A stretch of 64,000 nucleotides of DNA from Thalassovita mangrovi (GCF_009857745.1 NZ_WWEN01000002.1:248001-312000), one strand, 5' to 3'; shown: positions 43,833 through 53,382, counted from the first letter of the stretch. Made by a program: numbers and translations. Notes: generated by a model not told the origin, from the sequence alone.

Positions 43833-44396
43833 ATGCCGATTATCGAAACGCATGTGCTCAAAGGCTATTCCGACGAAGTGAAGACGCGACTCGGGCGCGC
43901 CCTGACGGATGCGGTACGGATGGTTCTGCCGGCTTCGCCCGACGCGGTGACGGTGATGTTCCACGAAATGGACAGCGCCGATTACATGCGCGGTTACGAA
44001 CACAAGCAGCCCGCCACCCCCCTGCCCGATCCCTGCGACACGATCCGCGCCTATCTGGGCGCGATGGAAGCGCGCGAGCTGGACAAGGCGCAGGCGATGC
44101 TGGGCGACGGCTTCGTGATGAACTTCCCCGGCGCGCAGGGCATGACCACCCTGCAGGAACTGATCGAATGGTCGAAACCGCGCTACAAGTTCGTCAAGAA
44201 GACCTATGAGGGCTTCGAGGCGCTGCAATCGGGCGATGCCACAGTGGTCTACTCGGTCGGCACGCTGTACGGCGAATGGCCCGACGGCACCCCGTTCGAA
44301 GGCATCCGCTATATCGACCGGTTCGAACTGACCGGCGGCAAGATCACCAAGCAGGACGTCTGGAACGACATCGCCGAAGTGAGGACGCAGGGATGA
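43833..44396 (+). CDS. Tautomerase-SnoaL-like fusion protein
   Basis: A 187-aa two-domain protein. Residues 1-60 resemble 4-oxalocrotonate tautomerase subunits, with Pro directly after Met (MPIIETHVLKGYSDEVK), providing the catalytic N-terminal proline. Residues ~70-180 form an NTF2/SnoaL-like domain (DTIRAYLGAMEARELDKA; a C-terminal RYIDRFELTGGKI strand). I do not know this fusion from characterised pathways. It heads the rightward operon and overlaps hyuB by 4 nt. It probably isomerises an enol or unsaturated intermediate. Confidence 0.78.
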   Translation: MPIIETHVLKGYSDEVKTRLGRALTDAVRMVLPASPDAVTVMFHEMDSADYMRGYEHKQPATPLPDPCDTIRAYLGAMEARELDKAQAMLGDGFVMNFPGAQGMTTLQELIEWSKPRYKFVKKTYEGFEALQSGDATVVYSVGTLYGEWPDGTPFEGIRYIDRFELTGGKITKQDVWNDIAEVRTQG

Positions 44397-46087
44397 GCGA
44401 CATCGACCCGATCACCTTGGCGGTTCTGTCCGGCCGGATGGAACAGATCGCCGACGAAATGGACGCAACGCTGTTCCGCGCCGCCTTCAACCCGATCATC
44501 GCCGAGGCGCATGACGCCAGCCACGGGTTGTATCACGCCAGCAGCGGCGACACGCTGGTGCAGGGCAAGTCGGGCCTGCCGATCTTCGTCGGCGTGATGT
44601 CCTTTGCCGTCAAGGCGGTGATCGACAAGGCCGCGGCCGAGGGCGATCTGGCCGACGGCGATATCTTCATCTTCAACGACGCCCATATCGGCGGCACCCA
44701 CCTGTCGGACATGCGGCTGGTGCGGCCCTATTTCCGCGATGGCGAATTGTTCTGTTACCTCGCCTCGGTCGGGCATTGGCACGATCTGGGCGGCGCGGTG
44801 CCGGGCAACTACAACCCGGCGGCAACCGATGCCTTTGCCGAGGCGTTCATCCTGCCCCCGGTCCGTCTGGCGCGCGCGGGCGTGGTCAACCAGGACATCA
44901 TCGACATCCTGATGCGCAACACCCGCCTGCCGCAATCGGCGCAGGGCGACCTGAACGGTCAGCTGGGCGCGCTCGATCTTGGCGTCAAGCGGATGGACGA
45001 ATTGCTGGACGAATACGGCGCGGACACGGTGAAGGCCGCGCTCGACGCTTTGGGCGGTCGCGCCGAAACGCTGATGCGGTCCGAACTCAGCGATCTGCCC
45101 GACGGCCGCTGGGAAGCTGTGGATTACCTCGACAATGACGGCATCACCGATGAGCCGCTGCCGATCAAGGTGTCGCTGGAAATCAAGGGCGACCGGATGG
45201 TGATGGATTTCGAAGGCACCGCGCCGCGTTGCGCCGGGCCCGTCAACATCGCCTATCCCACCGCCGTCGCCACCGCCTATGTGGCGATCAAGCATATCTT
45301 CCCCGCCCTGCCCGCCAACGCGGGCGTGATGCGCCCGATCGAGGTGAAGATCCCCGAAGGATCGCTGCTGTCGGCGGAATTCCCGGCGCCGGTGGGCGGC
45401 TATACCGAAACCATCCTGCGGATGATCGACGTGATCTTTTCGGCGATGGCGCAGGCCGCGCCCGACATGGTGGTCGGCAACGCCTATGGCACGATCAACG
45501 CCCTGTCGATCGCCGGGCGGCGCAAGAACGGCCAACCCTGGGTGATGTTTTCCTTCTACGGCGGCGGCCATGGCGGCACGCCCGAAGGCGACGGCCTGAA
45601 CCACGGCAACGCGCCGATTTCCACCGCCACCATCCCGCCGATGGAAATCCTCGAAGCGGCCTATCCGGTGATGTTCCGGCAATGGGCCCTGCGCCCCGAC
45701 AGCGCGGGCGCAGGCGCGCAGCGTGGCGGTCTGGGCGCGGTCTATGAAATCGAAGTGCTGGAAGAAAACGGCGCCGAGGCCTTCCTGTTCGGCGAACGCG
45801 GCCGTTTCGCGCCGCAGGGCGTGGCGGGCGGCAATCCGTCGGTCACCAACCATTTCAGTTACGAACAGGATGACGGCTGGCACGAACCGCCGATGGCATC
45901 GAAGATGCGCGGCATCAGCCTGAAACAGGGCCAGGCGGTGCGCCTGGAAACCCCGGGCGGCGGCGGCTACGGCCCCGCGGAAACCCGCGATCCGGCCAAG
46001 GTGGCGCGTGACGTCGAACTGGGCTTTCTCAGCCCCGACACCGCCACCGACCTGTATGGCGCCGCATGGAAAGAGGTGAAGGCATGA
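44393..46087 (+). CDS. hyuB: Hydantoinase B/oxoprolinase-family subunit
   Basis: A 564-aa protein of the HyuB family. It has DPITLAVLSGRMEQIADEMD at the start, FNDAHIGGTHLSDM (metal-site region), the histidine-containing GHWHDLGG, and a C-terminal PGGGGYG that closes nearly all HyuB proteins. With HyuA it forms ATP-dependent enzymes that open cyclic amides (5-oxoproline, N-methylhydantoin) or, in the acetone carboxylase branch, carboxylate ketones. It is coupled to both neighbours by 4-nt overlaps. Substrate not determinable by eye. Confidence 0.9.
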   Translation: MSDIDPITLAVLSGRMEQIADEMDATLFRAAFNPIIAEAHDASHGLYHASSGDTLVQGKSGLPIFVGVMSFAVKAVIDKAAAEGDLADGDIFIFNDAHIGGTHLSDMRLVRPYFRDGELFCYLASVGHWHDLGGAVPGNYNPAATDAFAEAFILPPVRLARAGVVNQDIIDILMRNTRLPQSAQGDLNGQLGALDLGVKRMDELLDEYGADTVKAALDALGGRAETLMRSELSDLPDGRWEAVDYLDNDGITDEPLPIKVSLEIKGDRMVMDFEGTAPRCAGPVNIAYPTAVATAYVAIKHIFPALPANAGVMRPIEVKIPEGSLLSAEFPAPVGGYTETILRMIDVIFSAMAQAAPDMVVGNAYGTINALSIAGRRKNGQPWVMFSFYGGGHGGTPEGDGLNHGNAPISTATIPPMEILEAAYPVMFRQWALRPDSAGAGAQRGGLGAVYEIEVLEENGAEAFLFGERGRFAPQGVAGGNPSVTNHFSYEQDDGWHEPPMASKMRGISLKQGQAVRLETPGGGGYGPAETRDPAKVARDVELGFLSPDTATDLYGAAWKEVKA

Positions 46088-48147
46088 GCAATGTAATGAT
46101 CGGCGTCGATGTCGGCGGCACCTTCACCGACGTTTTCGTGATGGATGAAGCGACCGGCGAGGCGCGCGTCGCCAAGGTCCCCACCTCGCGCCCCGACCAG
46201 TCGGGCGGCTTCCTCGACGGGATCGGTAAGCAGGTCAGCGACCTGTCCACCGTCGCCGTCGTGGTGCACGGCACCACCGCGGGCACCAACGCCCTGCTGG
46301 AACGCAAGGGCGCGCGGATCGGGGTGATCACCACCGAAGGGCTGCGCGACGTGCTGGAAATGCGCCGCCGCGACCGGCCGCAGACCTGGGGCCTGCGGGG
46401 CAATTTCGAACCCGTCGTGCCGCGCGACCTGCGGCTGGAAGTGCCCGAACGGACGCTGGCCGATGGCACCATCCGCACGCCGGTGGATATCGACGCGGTG
46501 AAGGCCGCGGCAAAGCAACTGCTGGATCAGGGCTGCTTGGCCGTGGCGATCCTTTTCGCCAACGCCTATGCCAACCCGGAAAACGAAACACGCGCCGTCG
46601 AAGCGGTCCGCGCCATGTGGCCCAACCCGCATGTGTCGGCCTCGTCGGAAATCCTGCCGGAAATCCGCGAATACGAACGGTTTTCAACCACCGCGCTGAA
46701 CGCCTATCTGCAGCCCGAGGTGTCGGGTTACCTGAACCGGCTTGAAAACGCGCTGACCAAGGGCGGGTTCGACGGCGAATTCATGATCGTGCAATCCAAT
46801 GGCGGCGTGATGGCGGTGGATACCGCCTGCCGCCTGCCGGTGCGCACCGCCCTTTCGGGCCCCGCCGCCGGGGTGATCGCCGCAGGCTACATCGCGCAGA
46901 CCGCAGGCTACCCGGACGTAATCACCGGCGACATGGGCGGGACCAGCTTCGACGTGTCGCTGATCGCAGGTGGGCAATCGATCCTGTCGCCGCAGACCTC
47001 GATCGATTTCGGCATGGTCGTGCGCACGCCGATGATCGAAATCACCACCATCGGTGCCGGTGGCGGATCGATCGCCTGGGTCGACAAGGGCGGGCTCTTG
47101 AACATCGGGCCGGAAAGCGCAGGCTCCACCCCCGGGCCCGTTGCCTATGGTCAGGGCAACACCCGCCCCACCGTGACCGACGCCAACGTGGTGCTGGGCC
47201 GGATCGATCCGGACAATCCCATCGGCGGCAAGCTCGACCGGCTCGACGTCGACGCCGCCGCGCGCGCCATCGACGAACATGTGGGCGAACCCTTGGGCCT
47301 CACAACGCTGGAAGCGGCCGAGGCGATCCTGACCGTCGCCAATTCCCGCATGGCAGGCGCGATCCGTCTGGTGTCGATCGAACGCGGTTTCGATCCCAAG
47401 AAATTCGCCTTCATGCCCTTCGGCGGCGGTGGCGCGCTTCATACCGGCGCGATGCTGGACGACGTGGGGATTGGCCGTGCCATCGTGCCGCGCTACCCGG
47501 GCGTGACCAGCGCCATGGGTTGCGTCATCGCCGATATGAGGCAGGATTTCGTCCAGACCATCAACGCCTTCGTCGACCAGATCGACGAACAGGCGCTGGC
47601 CGGTTACCTGCAGGATCACGTCGACAAGGGCCACGCGATGCTGGACGCCGCGCGCAGCAGCTTCGAGGCGCGCGAGGTGATCGTCGAACTCGACATGGCC
47701 TATCTGGGTCAGACCCATACGGTCGCCGTGCCCGTCGCCGTCACCATCGAGGGCGGCAAGGTCACCCCGCCGACCCGCGACCAGATCGCGGCGGCCTTCG
47801 ACGACGCCTATCGCGCCACCTATGGCCGACTCTTGGACAAGGGTGTGCGGCGGGTGATGAACCTGCGCACCGCCGTGGTCGGCCGTCGCCCCAAGTTCGA
47901 CCTCGAAACGCTGGCGCCCGAAGGCGGCAGTGTCGAGGCTTCGCTCAAGGGCAGCCGCCAGGTGCATTTCGCATCCCAATGGTACGACACCGCGATCTAT
48001 GATCGCCTGTCGCTGCCGGTGGGCGCGGTGATCGACGGGCCCGCGATCCTTGTGCAGCCCGACACCACCGTCCTGGTCGACCCGGGGCTGCGCGCCACGG
48101 TCGACAAGTATGGCAACACCATCATCACCCGCACGGGGGACGCATGA
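46084..48147 (+). CDS. hyuA: Hydantoinase A/oxoprolinase-family ATPase subunit
   Basis: A 687-aa protein with an actin-fold ATPase. The N-terminal phosphate-binding loop is GVDVGGTFTDVFV (about 7-19) and the second is GDMGGTSFDVSLI. Also present are GTTAGTNALLERKGA, GAGGGSIAWVD and MPFGGGGALHTG, all HyuA landmarks. It drives ATP-dependent hydrolysis with HyuB. The order tautomerase-hyuB-hyuA with overlaps indicates a stoichiometric complex. Confidence 0.9.
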   Translation: MSNVMIGVDVGGTFTDVFVMDEATGEARVAKVPTSRPDQSGGFLDGIGKQVSDLSTVAVVVHGTTAGTNALLERKGARIGVITTEGLRDVLEMRRRDRPQTWGLRGNFEPVVPRDLRLEVPERTLADGTIRTPVDIDAVKAAAKQLLDQGCLAVAILFANAYANPENETRAVEAVRAMWPNPHVSASSEILPEIREYERFSTTALNAYLQPEVSGYLNRLENALTKGGFDGEFMIVQSNGGVMAVDTACRLPVRTALSGPAAGVIAAGYIAQTAGYPDVITGDMGGTSFDVSLIAGGQSILSPQTSIDFGMVVRTPMIEITTIGAGGGSIAWVDKGGLLNIGPESAGSTPGPVAYGQGNTRPTVTDANVVLGRIDPDNPIGGKLDRLDVDAAARAIDEHVGEPLGLTTLEAAEAILTVANSRMAGAIRLVSIERGFDPKKFAFMPFGGGGALHTGAMLDDVGIGRAIVPRYPGVTSAMGCVIADMRQDFVQTINAFVDQIDEQALAGYLQDHVDKGHAMLDAARSSFEAREVIVELDMAYLGQTHTVAVPVAVTIEGGKVTPPTRDQIAAAFDDAYRATYGRLLDKGVRRVMNLRTAVVGRRPKFDLETLAPEGGSVEASLKGSRQVHFASQWYDTAIYDRLSLPVGAVIDGPAILVQPDTTVLVDPGLRATVDKYGNTIITRTGDA

Positions 48148-48148
48148 C

Positions 48149-48769
48149 ATGGGCAAGATCACGCATATCGACCCGAAGAAAACCGCGCTGCTGACCATCG
48201 ACCTGCAGAATGATTTCCTGCACCCCAAGGGCGCCTATGGCCGCGCGGGGCAAGGGGCGGAGGCGATCACCGCCCTGCCCGACCGGATCGTGCCGCTGCG
48301 CGACGCGCTGCGGGCCAAGGGCGGCATCTATATCAGCGCCCAGTTCACCCTGGTCCCCGGACCGGGGGGCGAGCCGCTGATCGCGCCGCATCTGAAACAG
48401 TTGCGCCCGTTCCTCGGCAAGGGTGATTTCGCCCCCGGTGAATTCGGTCACCAGCTGGTCGATGAATTGCAACCGGCCGATTACACGGTGGAAAAGGTGG
48501 CCTATTCGGCCTTCTACCAGACACGGTTGGAATACATCCTCAACGCGCTCGGGATTGAGCTGCTGCTGATCGGCGGCATCGTCACCAATGGCGGCGTCGC
48601 CAGCACCCTGCGCGACGCGCATCTGCGCAATTTCGACACCGTCCTGCTGACCGACGGCTGCGCCGCCTTCAAGCAGGAGGTCCACGACGCCACGCTGGTC
48701 TCTCTCGGATCGCTTGGCGATCAGATGACCTGCAACGACACCATCGCTTTGCTGGAGGCAAATGAATGA
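48149..48769 (+). CDS. Isochorismatase-fold protein lacking the catalytic cysteine
   Basis: A 206-aa isochorismatase/cysteine-hydrolase-fold protein. The Asp (Asp18 in TIDLQNDF) and Lys (Lys116 in VEKVAYSAF) of the triad are in place. The third position, Cys in amidases of this family (VTNVCVEST-type), is Gly149 here (VTNGGVAST). EntB/PhzD isochorismatases also have Gly there, so vinyl-ether hydrolysis or a non-amidase function is more likely than maleamate or N-carbamoylsarcosine amidase. It starts 1 nt after the hyuA stop and overlaps the next gene by 4 nt. Confidence 0.82.
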   Translation: MGKITHIDPKKTALLTIDLQNDFLHPKGAYGRAGQGAEAITALPDRIVPLRDALRAKGGIYISAQFTLVPGPGGEPLIAPHLKQLRPFLGKGDFAPGEFGHQLVDELQPADYTVEKVAYSAFYQTRLEYILNALGIELLLIGGIVTNGGVASTLRDAHLRNFDTVLLTDGCAAFKQEVHDATLVSLGSLGDQMTCNDTIALLEANE

Positions 48770-49632
48770 CCCTGAAGACCCGCCTGCAACAAAACGAAAT
48801 CCTGGTCGCGCCCGGCGTCTATGACGGGCTGACCGCCGCGCTGGCCGAACAGGCCGGGTTCGAGGCGCTGTACCTGTCCGGCGCCGCCGTCGCCTATACC
48901 AAGCTGGGCCGCCCCGATATCGGGCTCACCTCGGTCAGCGAAATGGCCGATACGATGGCGCTGATCCGCGACCGGGTCGACCTGCCGGTGGTGATCGACG
49001 CCGATACCGGCTTCGGCAACGCACTGAACGCGCAACGCACCATGCGGCTTTACGAACGCGCCGGCGCCAACGCCCTGCAGGTCGAGGATCAGACCTATCC
49101 CAAACGCTGCGGCCACCTGTCGGACAAGACCTTGATTTCCAAGTCGGAAATGGAAGGCAAGCTGAAGGGCATGGCCGATGCGCGCGCCAGCGACGAGACG
49201 CTGATCATCGCCCGAACCGATGCCATCGCCGTCGAAGGGTTCAGTGCCGCCATCGACCGGGCCGAGGCCTATGTCGAAGCGGGCGCCGACGTGTTGTTCA
49301 TCGAGGCGCCGCGCACCGGCGACGAGCTGGCCCGGGTGGCGGAGCATTTCCGCGGCCGCATCCCGCTGCTGGCCAACATGGTCGAGGGCGGCGCGACGCC
49401 GATCACATCGGCAGCCGACCTGGAAAGCCTGGGCTTCGATATCGTGATCTTCCCCGGCGGCATCGTGCGGGCGCTGGCCCGCTGCGCCACCGATTACTAT
49501 GCCTCGCTGCGCGCCAACGGGTCGAACACGCCGTTCAAGGACCGGATGTTCGATTTCGACGGGCTGAACGAGGTGATCGGCACCCCCGAAATGCTGGCCA
49601 TCGGCGCCGAGCTGGACGGCAAGGACAAGTGA
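48766..49632 (+). CDS. Isocitrate lyase/PEP mutase-family lyase
   Basis: A 288-aa TIM-barrel enzyme. Metal-binding VIDADTGFG is at 77-85, and the KRCGH motif at 113-117 carries the catalytic Cys of C-C lyases (isocitrate, 2-methylisocitrate and 2,3-dimethylmalate lyases), not of PEP mutases. APGVYDGLTAALAEQ at 15-29 is the usual start. It should cleave a 2-hydroxy-acid to pyruvate or glyoxylate plus a carboxylate. It is placed after the hydratase-bearing operon, suggesting it splits the hydrated product. Confidence 0.86.
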   Translation: MTLKTRLQQNEILVAPGVYDGLTAALAEQAGFEALYLSGAAVAYTKLGRPDIGLTSVSEMADTMALIRDRVDLPVVIDADTGFGNALNAQRTMRLYERAGANALQVEDQTYPKRCGHLSDKTLISKSEMEGKLKGMADARASDETLIIARTDAIAVEGFSAAIDRAEAYVEAGADVLFIEAPRTGDELARVAEHFRGRIPLLANMVEGGATPITSAADLESLGFDIVIFPGGIVRALARCATDYYASLRANGSNTPFKDRMFDFDGLNEVIGTPEMLAIGAELDGKDK

Positions 49633-51005
49633 GCACGGTTTCCGCCCCGCCCGAAAGCTTCGACCTCGAGGTCGGCACGCTGATCATCGGCGCGGGCGCC
49701 GGTGGTCTGGTCGCCGCACTTGCCGCCACCGAACGCGGCGAGGACGTTCTGGTGATCGAGGCCGACGCGGTGCCCTCGGGGTCGACCGCGCTCAGCGCCG
49801 GGTTGATCCCGGCGGCGGGCACCAGGGCGCAGGCCGAAGCGGAGATCGAGGACAGCCCGGCGATCTTCGCCCGTGACATCCAGCAAAAGGCGCATGGCGA
49901 AAACGATCCCCGGCTGGTCGGCGCGATGGCGCGGGTCTCGGGGCGGGTGATCGACTGGCTTTCCGAAACCCACCAGCTGCCCTTTTCCGTGGTCACCGAT
50001 TTCGACTACCCGGGCCATGCGCGGCGGCGGATGCACGGGCTGCCCAGCCGGTCGGGCCGCGATCTGGTCGATGCGCTGCGCGGCGCGGCGGAAAATGCCG
50101 GGATCGACATCATCTGCGAACGCCGCGCGGTGGAACTTTACGCCGAGGGGAAGACGATCCGCGGCGTCCGGGTCGAACGGCCCGATGGCGGATCGGAAAC
50201 GATTGCCTGCCAGCGGCTGATCCTCGCCTGCAACGGCTTCGGCGGCAATCGCGACATGGTGGCCGGCCTGATCCCCGATATCCGCGACGCGCTGTGGTTC
50301 GGCCATGACGGCAACCGCGGCGAAGCGGTGCAATGGGGCGAGGAGCTGGGCGCGCAGACCGGGCACCTGGCGTCTTACCAGGGGCACGGCAACGTGGCGC
50401 ATCCGCATGGCATCCTGATCACCTGGGCGGTGATCATGGAAGGCGGCGTTCAGGTGAACCTGAAAGGCGAGCGGTTCTGGAACGAAACCCAGGGCTATTC
50501 CGAAGCCGCCCGGGTGGTTCTGGCCCAGCCCGAGGGCATGGCCTTCGCGATCTTCGACAAACGCATCGCCAACATCGCGCGCCAGTTCGAGGACTTCAAA
50601 CAAGCCGAAGCGCAGGGCGCGATCCGCTGGGCCGACAGCCTGCCGGAGCTGGCCGAGGTGACGGGCCTGCCGGAAGAGGCGTTGAGCCGCAGTATCACCG
50701 ACATCCCCGCAACGGGTGAGGACGCGTTCGGCCGGTCGTGGAATGGCCCGGCGCTGCAACCGCCCTATGCCGCGGTCAAGGTGACCGGGGCGCTGTTCCA
50801 CACCCAGGGCGGCCTGGTCGTCGATCCCGACAACGCGCGGGTTCTGCAACGGTCCGGCGCGACGTTCGACAACCTCTTTGCCGTCGGCGGCGCCGCTTGT
50901 GGCGTGTCAGGATCGGGCGACAGCGGTTACCTGTCCGGCAACGGGTTGCTTTCGGCGGTCACGCTGGGCTGGCTGGCCGGACAGGCGGGCAATCAGCAGG
51001 ATTGA
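49629..51005 (+). CDS. FAD-dependent oxidoreductase, fumarate reductase/TcuA-like
   Basis: A 458-aa FAD_binding_2-family flavoprotein. The N-terminal dinucleotide motif is IIGAGAGGLVAALAATERG (about 20-38), the segment SGSTALSAGLIPAAG follows, LACNGFGGN sits near 200, and a C-terminal FAVGGAACGVSGSG...SGNGLLSAVTLG block binds FAD. This is the group of fumarate reductase, 3-ketosteroid dehydrogenase and tricarballylate dehydrogenase (TcuA). It would introduce or remove a C=C next to a carboxylate or carbonyl. The start is GTG 49629, overlapping the lyase stop (GTGA). It is the last gene of the rightward operon. Confidence 0.83.
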   Translation: MSTVSAPPESFDLEVGTLIIGAGAGGLVAALAATERGEDVLVIEADAVPSGSTALSAGLIPAAGTRAQAEAEIEDSPAIFARDIQQKAHGENDPRLVGAMARVSGRVIDWLSETHQLPFSVVTDFDYPGHARRRMHGLPSRSGRDLVDALRGAAENAGIDIICERRAVELYAEGKTIRGVRVERPDGGSETIACQRLILACNGFGGNRDMVAGLIPDIRDALWFGHDGNRGEAVQWGEELGAQTGHLASYQGHGNVAHPHGILITWAVIMEGGVQVNLKGERFWNETQGYSEAARVVLAQPEGMAFAIFDKRIANIARQFEDFKQAEAQGAIRWADSLPELAEVTGLPEEALSRSITDIPATGEDAFGRSWNGPALQPPYAAVKVTGALFHTQGGLVVDPDNARVLQRSGATFDNLFAVGGAACGVSGSGDSGYLSGNGLLSAVTLGWLAGQAGNQQD

Positions 51006-51025
51006 CCCCAGCCCCCGTCACCGGC

Positions 51026-52954
51026 CTATTGCACCGACGGCACCTTGCCGACCGGCGGCAGGGGCTGCGCGGGCTGTTCCACCACCCGGTCGGGGTCGAG
51101 GCTGGCCCGGATCGCGTCGAAATCCAGCGTTTCGTCGGCTTCGAGTTGGGAAACCAGCCGTTCCACCTGCCCCCTGTGCTGCACCAGCGCCTCGGTCGCC
51201 GCCGCTTCGGCGGTCTTGAGCAGCTCGATCACCGCCTGATCCACCGCAGCGGCGGTCGCGTCGGAATGGCTTCTGGGCTGCGCCATGCTACGCCCGAGGA
51301 ACGGATGATCCTCGCTCTGGCGCAGGTCGACCGGGCCCAGGTCCTCGGTCATCCCCCACCGCGCGACCATCGCGCGCGCCTGTTCGGTCGCGCGGCGGAT
51401 GTCGTCATCGGCGCCGGAGCTGACCGTGCCGAGGAACAGCTTTTCGGCCGCCCGCCCGGCCAGCAGGATGACAAGCTGAGCGCGCAGGTACTCTTCGTCC
51501 AGCGTGTGGCGTTCGGCTTCGGGCAAGGTATGGGTCCCGCCCAGGGCCTGGCCGCGCGGGATGATCGTGACCTTGTACAGCGGATCGGCCCCGGGGGTGA
51601 AATAGGCCACGGCGGCATGACCGGCCTCGTGCACCGCAAGCCGGTGGCGTTCCTGCGGCCGGATCGCCAGGGTGCGCACCGTGCCCATCATCACCTTGTC
51701 GCGCGCCTCGTCCAGGTCGGCGCGGGTGACCAGGCTGGCATTGCGCCGCGCGGTGCCGATCGCCGCCTCGTTGAGCAGGTTCTTCAGGTCCGCGCCGGAA
51801 AACCCCGGCGTCCCCGCCGCGATCATGTCCAGGTCCGACGTGTCCTCCAGCGGCAGCTTGCGGGCGTGAATGTCGAGGATCGCGCGCCGCGCCTGCTTGT
51901 CGGGCAAGTTCAGCGTCACGTGGCGGTCGAAACGCCCCGGGCGCAGCAGCGCCGGGTCCAACACGTCGGGACGGTTGGTGGCGGCCAGCACGACAACCGC
52001 TTCGCGGCCGCCGAAGCCGTCGAGTTCGGCCAGGATCTGGTTCAGCGTCTGTTCGCGTTCGTCATGCCCGCCGCCAAGCCCGGTGCCGCGGGTGCGCCCG
52101 ATACTGTCGAGCTCGTCGATGAAGATGATCGACGGCGCCGCCTTGCGCGCCTCCTCGAACATCTTGCGCACCCGTCCGGCGCCGACGCCCACGAAAATTT
52201 CGATGAATTCCGACCCCGAGGTGGAAAAGAACGGCACGTCGGCCTCGCCCGCCAGCGCCTTGGCCAGCAGCGTCTTGCCGGTGCCCGGCGGCCCGACCAG
52301 CAGAACGCCGTGCGGCACCTCGGCGCCGACGCGCTGAAACCGTTCGGGATCGCGCAGGAATTCGACCAGTTCTGCCACTTCCCGCTTGGCCTGATCCTGC
52401 CCCGCCACGTCGTCGAAGGTGATCTTGCGCGTCGGTTTGGTCGGCTTGGTGAAGCGGCCGCCCAGGATATTCCCGGCCACCCCGCCCGGCCCGCCGCCCA
52501 ATCCACCGCCCAGCCCGCCGGTGATATTGGTCATCATCCGCCGCTGCAGCCACAGATAGACACCCAGGATCAGCACCCAGGGCAGCAGATAGGAAAAGAT
52601 CGAAACGTCATCGGGTTCCGTCGCGGTGATCTCGACCCCCTGCTGTTCGAGCAATGCCAGCAATTCCGGATCGCCCTGCATCGGGATGACCGCGCTGAAC
52701 TCTTCCGCCTCGGCCGCGTCTACCGCCTTGGTGGTGACCACGATGTCGTGTTCGTGCAATTCGGCCGACTGGATGTCGCCGTCGCGGATCTTCTGTTTGA
52801 TCTCGCTATAGGACAGCCGCGCCTCGAAGGGCGGCTGTTCGATGAAGAGACTGCCCAGCATCGTCAGCGACAGCACGACCGCCAGCACGACAAGCGCCTG
52901 CATCCCGGACCAATTCGGCCCATCAGCGGTGTTTTTTTCAGGATTTGGCGGCAT
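51026..52954 (-). CDS. ftsH: ATP-dependent zinc metalloprotease FtsH
   Basis: A 642-aa membrane AAA+ protease. TM1 is at about 18-38, then a small periplasmic domain, TM2 at about 118-136 and a Gly-rich linker (about 146-166). The AAA domain has Walker A GPPGTGKT (221-228), Walker B IIFIDE (276-281), and NRPD/RPGRFDR in the second region of homology. The zinc site HEAGH is at 442-446, with GADDDI as the third-ligand region. It degrades membrane and short-lived proteins. Whether it is the essential FtsH or a second paralogue cannot be told. The N-terminus is longer before TM1 than in E. coli FtsH. It converges with the upstream operon with only 20 nt between stops. Confidence 0.9.
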   Translation of the reverse strand: MPPNPEKNTADGPNWSGMQALVVLAVVLSLTMLGSLFIEQPPFEARLSYSEIKQKIRDGDIQSAELHEHDIVVTTKAVDAAEAEEFSAVIPMQGDPELLALLEQQGVEITATEPDDVSIFSYLLPWVLILGVYLWLQRRMMTNITGGLGGGLGGGPGGVAGNILGGRFTKPTKPTRKITFDDVAGQDQAKREVAELVEFLRDPERFQRVGAEVPHGVLLVGPPGTGKTLLAKALAGEADVPFFSTSGSEFIEIFVGVGAGRVRKMFEEARKAAPSIIFIDELDSIGRTRGTGLGGGHDEREQTLNQILAELDGFGGREAVVVLAATNRPDVLDPALLRPGRFDRHVTLNLPDKQARRAILDIHARKLPLEDTSDLDMIAAGTPGFSGADLKNLLNEAAIGTARRNASLVTRADLDEARDKVMMGTVRTLAIRPQERHRLAVHEAGHAAVAYFTPGADPLYKVTIIPRGQALGGTHTLPEAERHTLDEEYLRAQLVILLAGRAAEKLFLGTVSSGADDDIRRATEQARAMVARWGMTEDLGPVDLRQSEDHPFLGRSMAQPRSHSDATAAAVDQAVIELLKTAEAAATEALVQHRGQVERLVSQLEADETLDFDAIRASLDPDRVVEQPAQPLPPVGKVPSVQ

Positions 52955-52986
52955 ATCCGGTGCTTACATCCACAATGAACGGCCCG

Positions 52987-53382
52987 TTAATCAAGCAGGC
53001 TGCCGTATCCCAACTTATCGAGCCCCTCGGCCCAGTAATCGGCGACCAACGGATGACCGAGAAGATAGTCGATGGTCGGCGTCTCTTCGCGATCGCCGGC
53101 AAGCTGCACCAGCTCGTCCCATTCCTCGGTCTCGGAATCGCCGCGGCCCAGCCACATAAGGGCGACCAGTTCGATCAGCTGATCCTCGTTCAGACCTTCG
53201 AGTTCCTCGACCAGTTCCTCCCGCGTCAGGTCGCCGGGCACGTCCTGCAACGCGTCGGGCCGTGGATCGTCGACGTCATTGCCGCCGACATCGGGGGTGA
53301 CCTCGCCCTCTTTCACCATCACGGCGCGGGCCTTCAGGATCAGCATGTGAATATGGGCCGGGGTGATATTGAGATTGTCCAT
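52987..53382 (-). CDS. DUF3775-like small acidic protein
   Basis: A 131-aa strongly acidic cytoplasmic protein. LNITPAHIHMLILKARAVMVKEG opens it, ELEGLNEDQLIELVALMWLGRGD is the conserved helix pair, and it ends with a PLVADYWAEGLDKLGYGS segment. I associate it with DUF3775; no function is known. The start MDNLNITP at 53382 is chosen over a longer version because of GAGAGG upstream. It lies 32 nt before ftsH in the same direction, possibly co-transcribed. Confidence 0.78.
   Translation of the reverse strand: MDNLNITPAHIHMLILKARAVMVKEGEVTPDVGGNDVDDPRPDALQDVPGDLTREELVEELEGLNEDQLIELVALMWLGRGDSETEEWDELVQLAGDREETPTIDYLLGHPLVADYWAEGLDKLGYGSLLD

Noticed and set aside
48149-48769. Naming the isochorismatase-like protein a maleamate or N-carbamoylsarcosine amidohydrolase
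   Set aside because: Tempting from the HyuAB context (creatinine or nicotinate routes), but the catalytic Cys is Gly and the LeuCD/lyase genes do not belong to creatinine breakdown.
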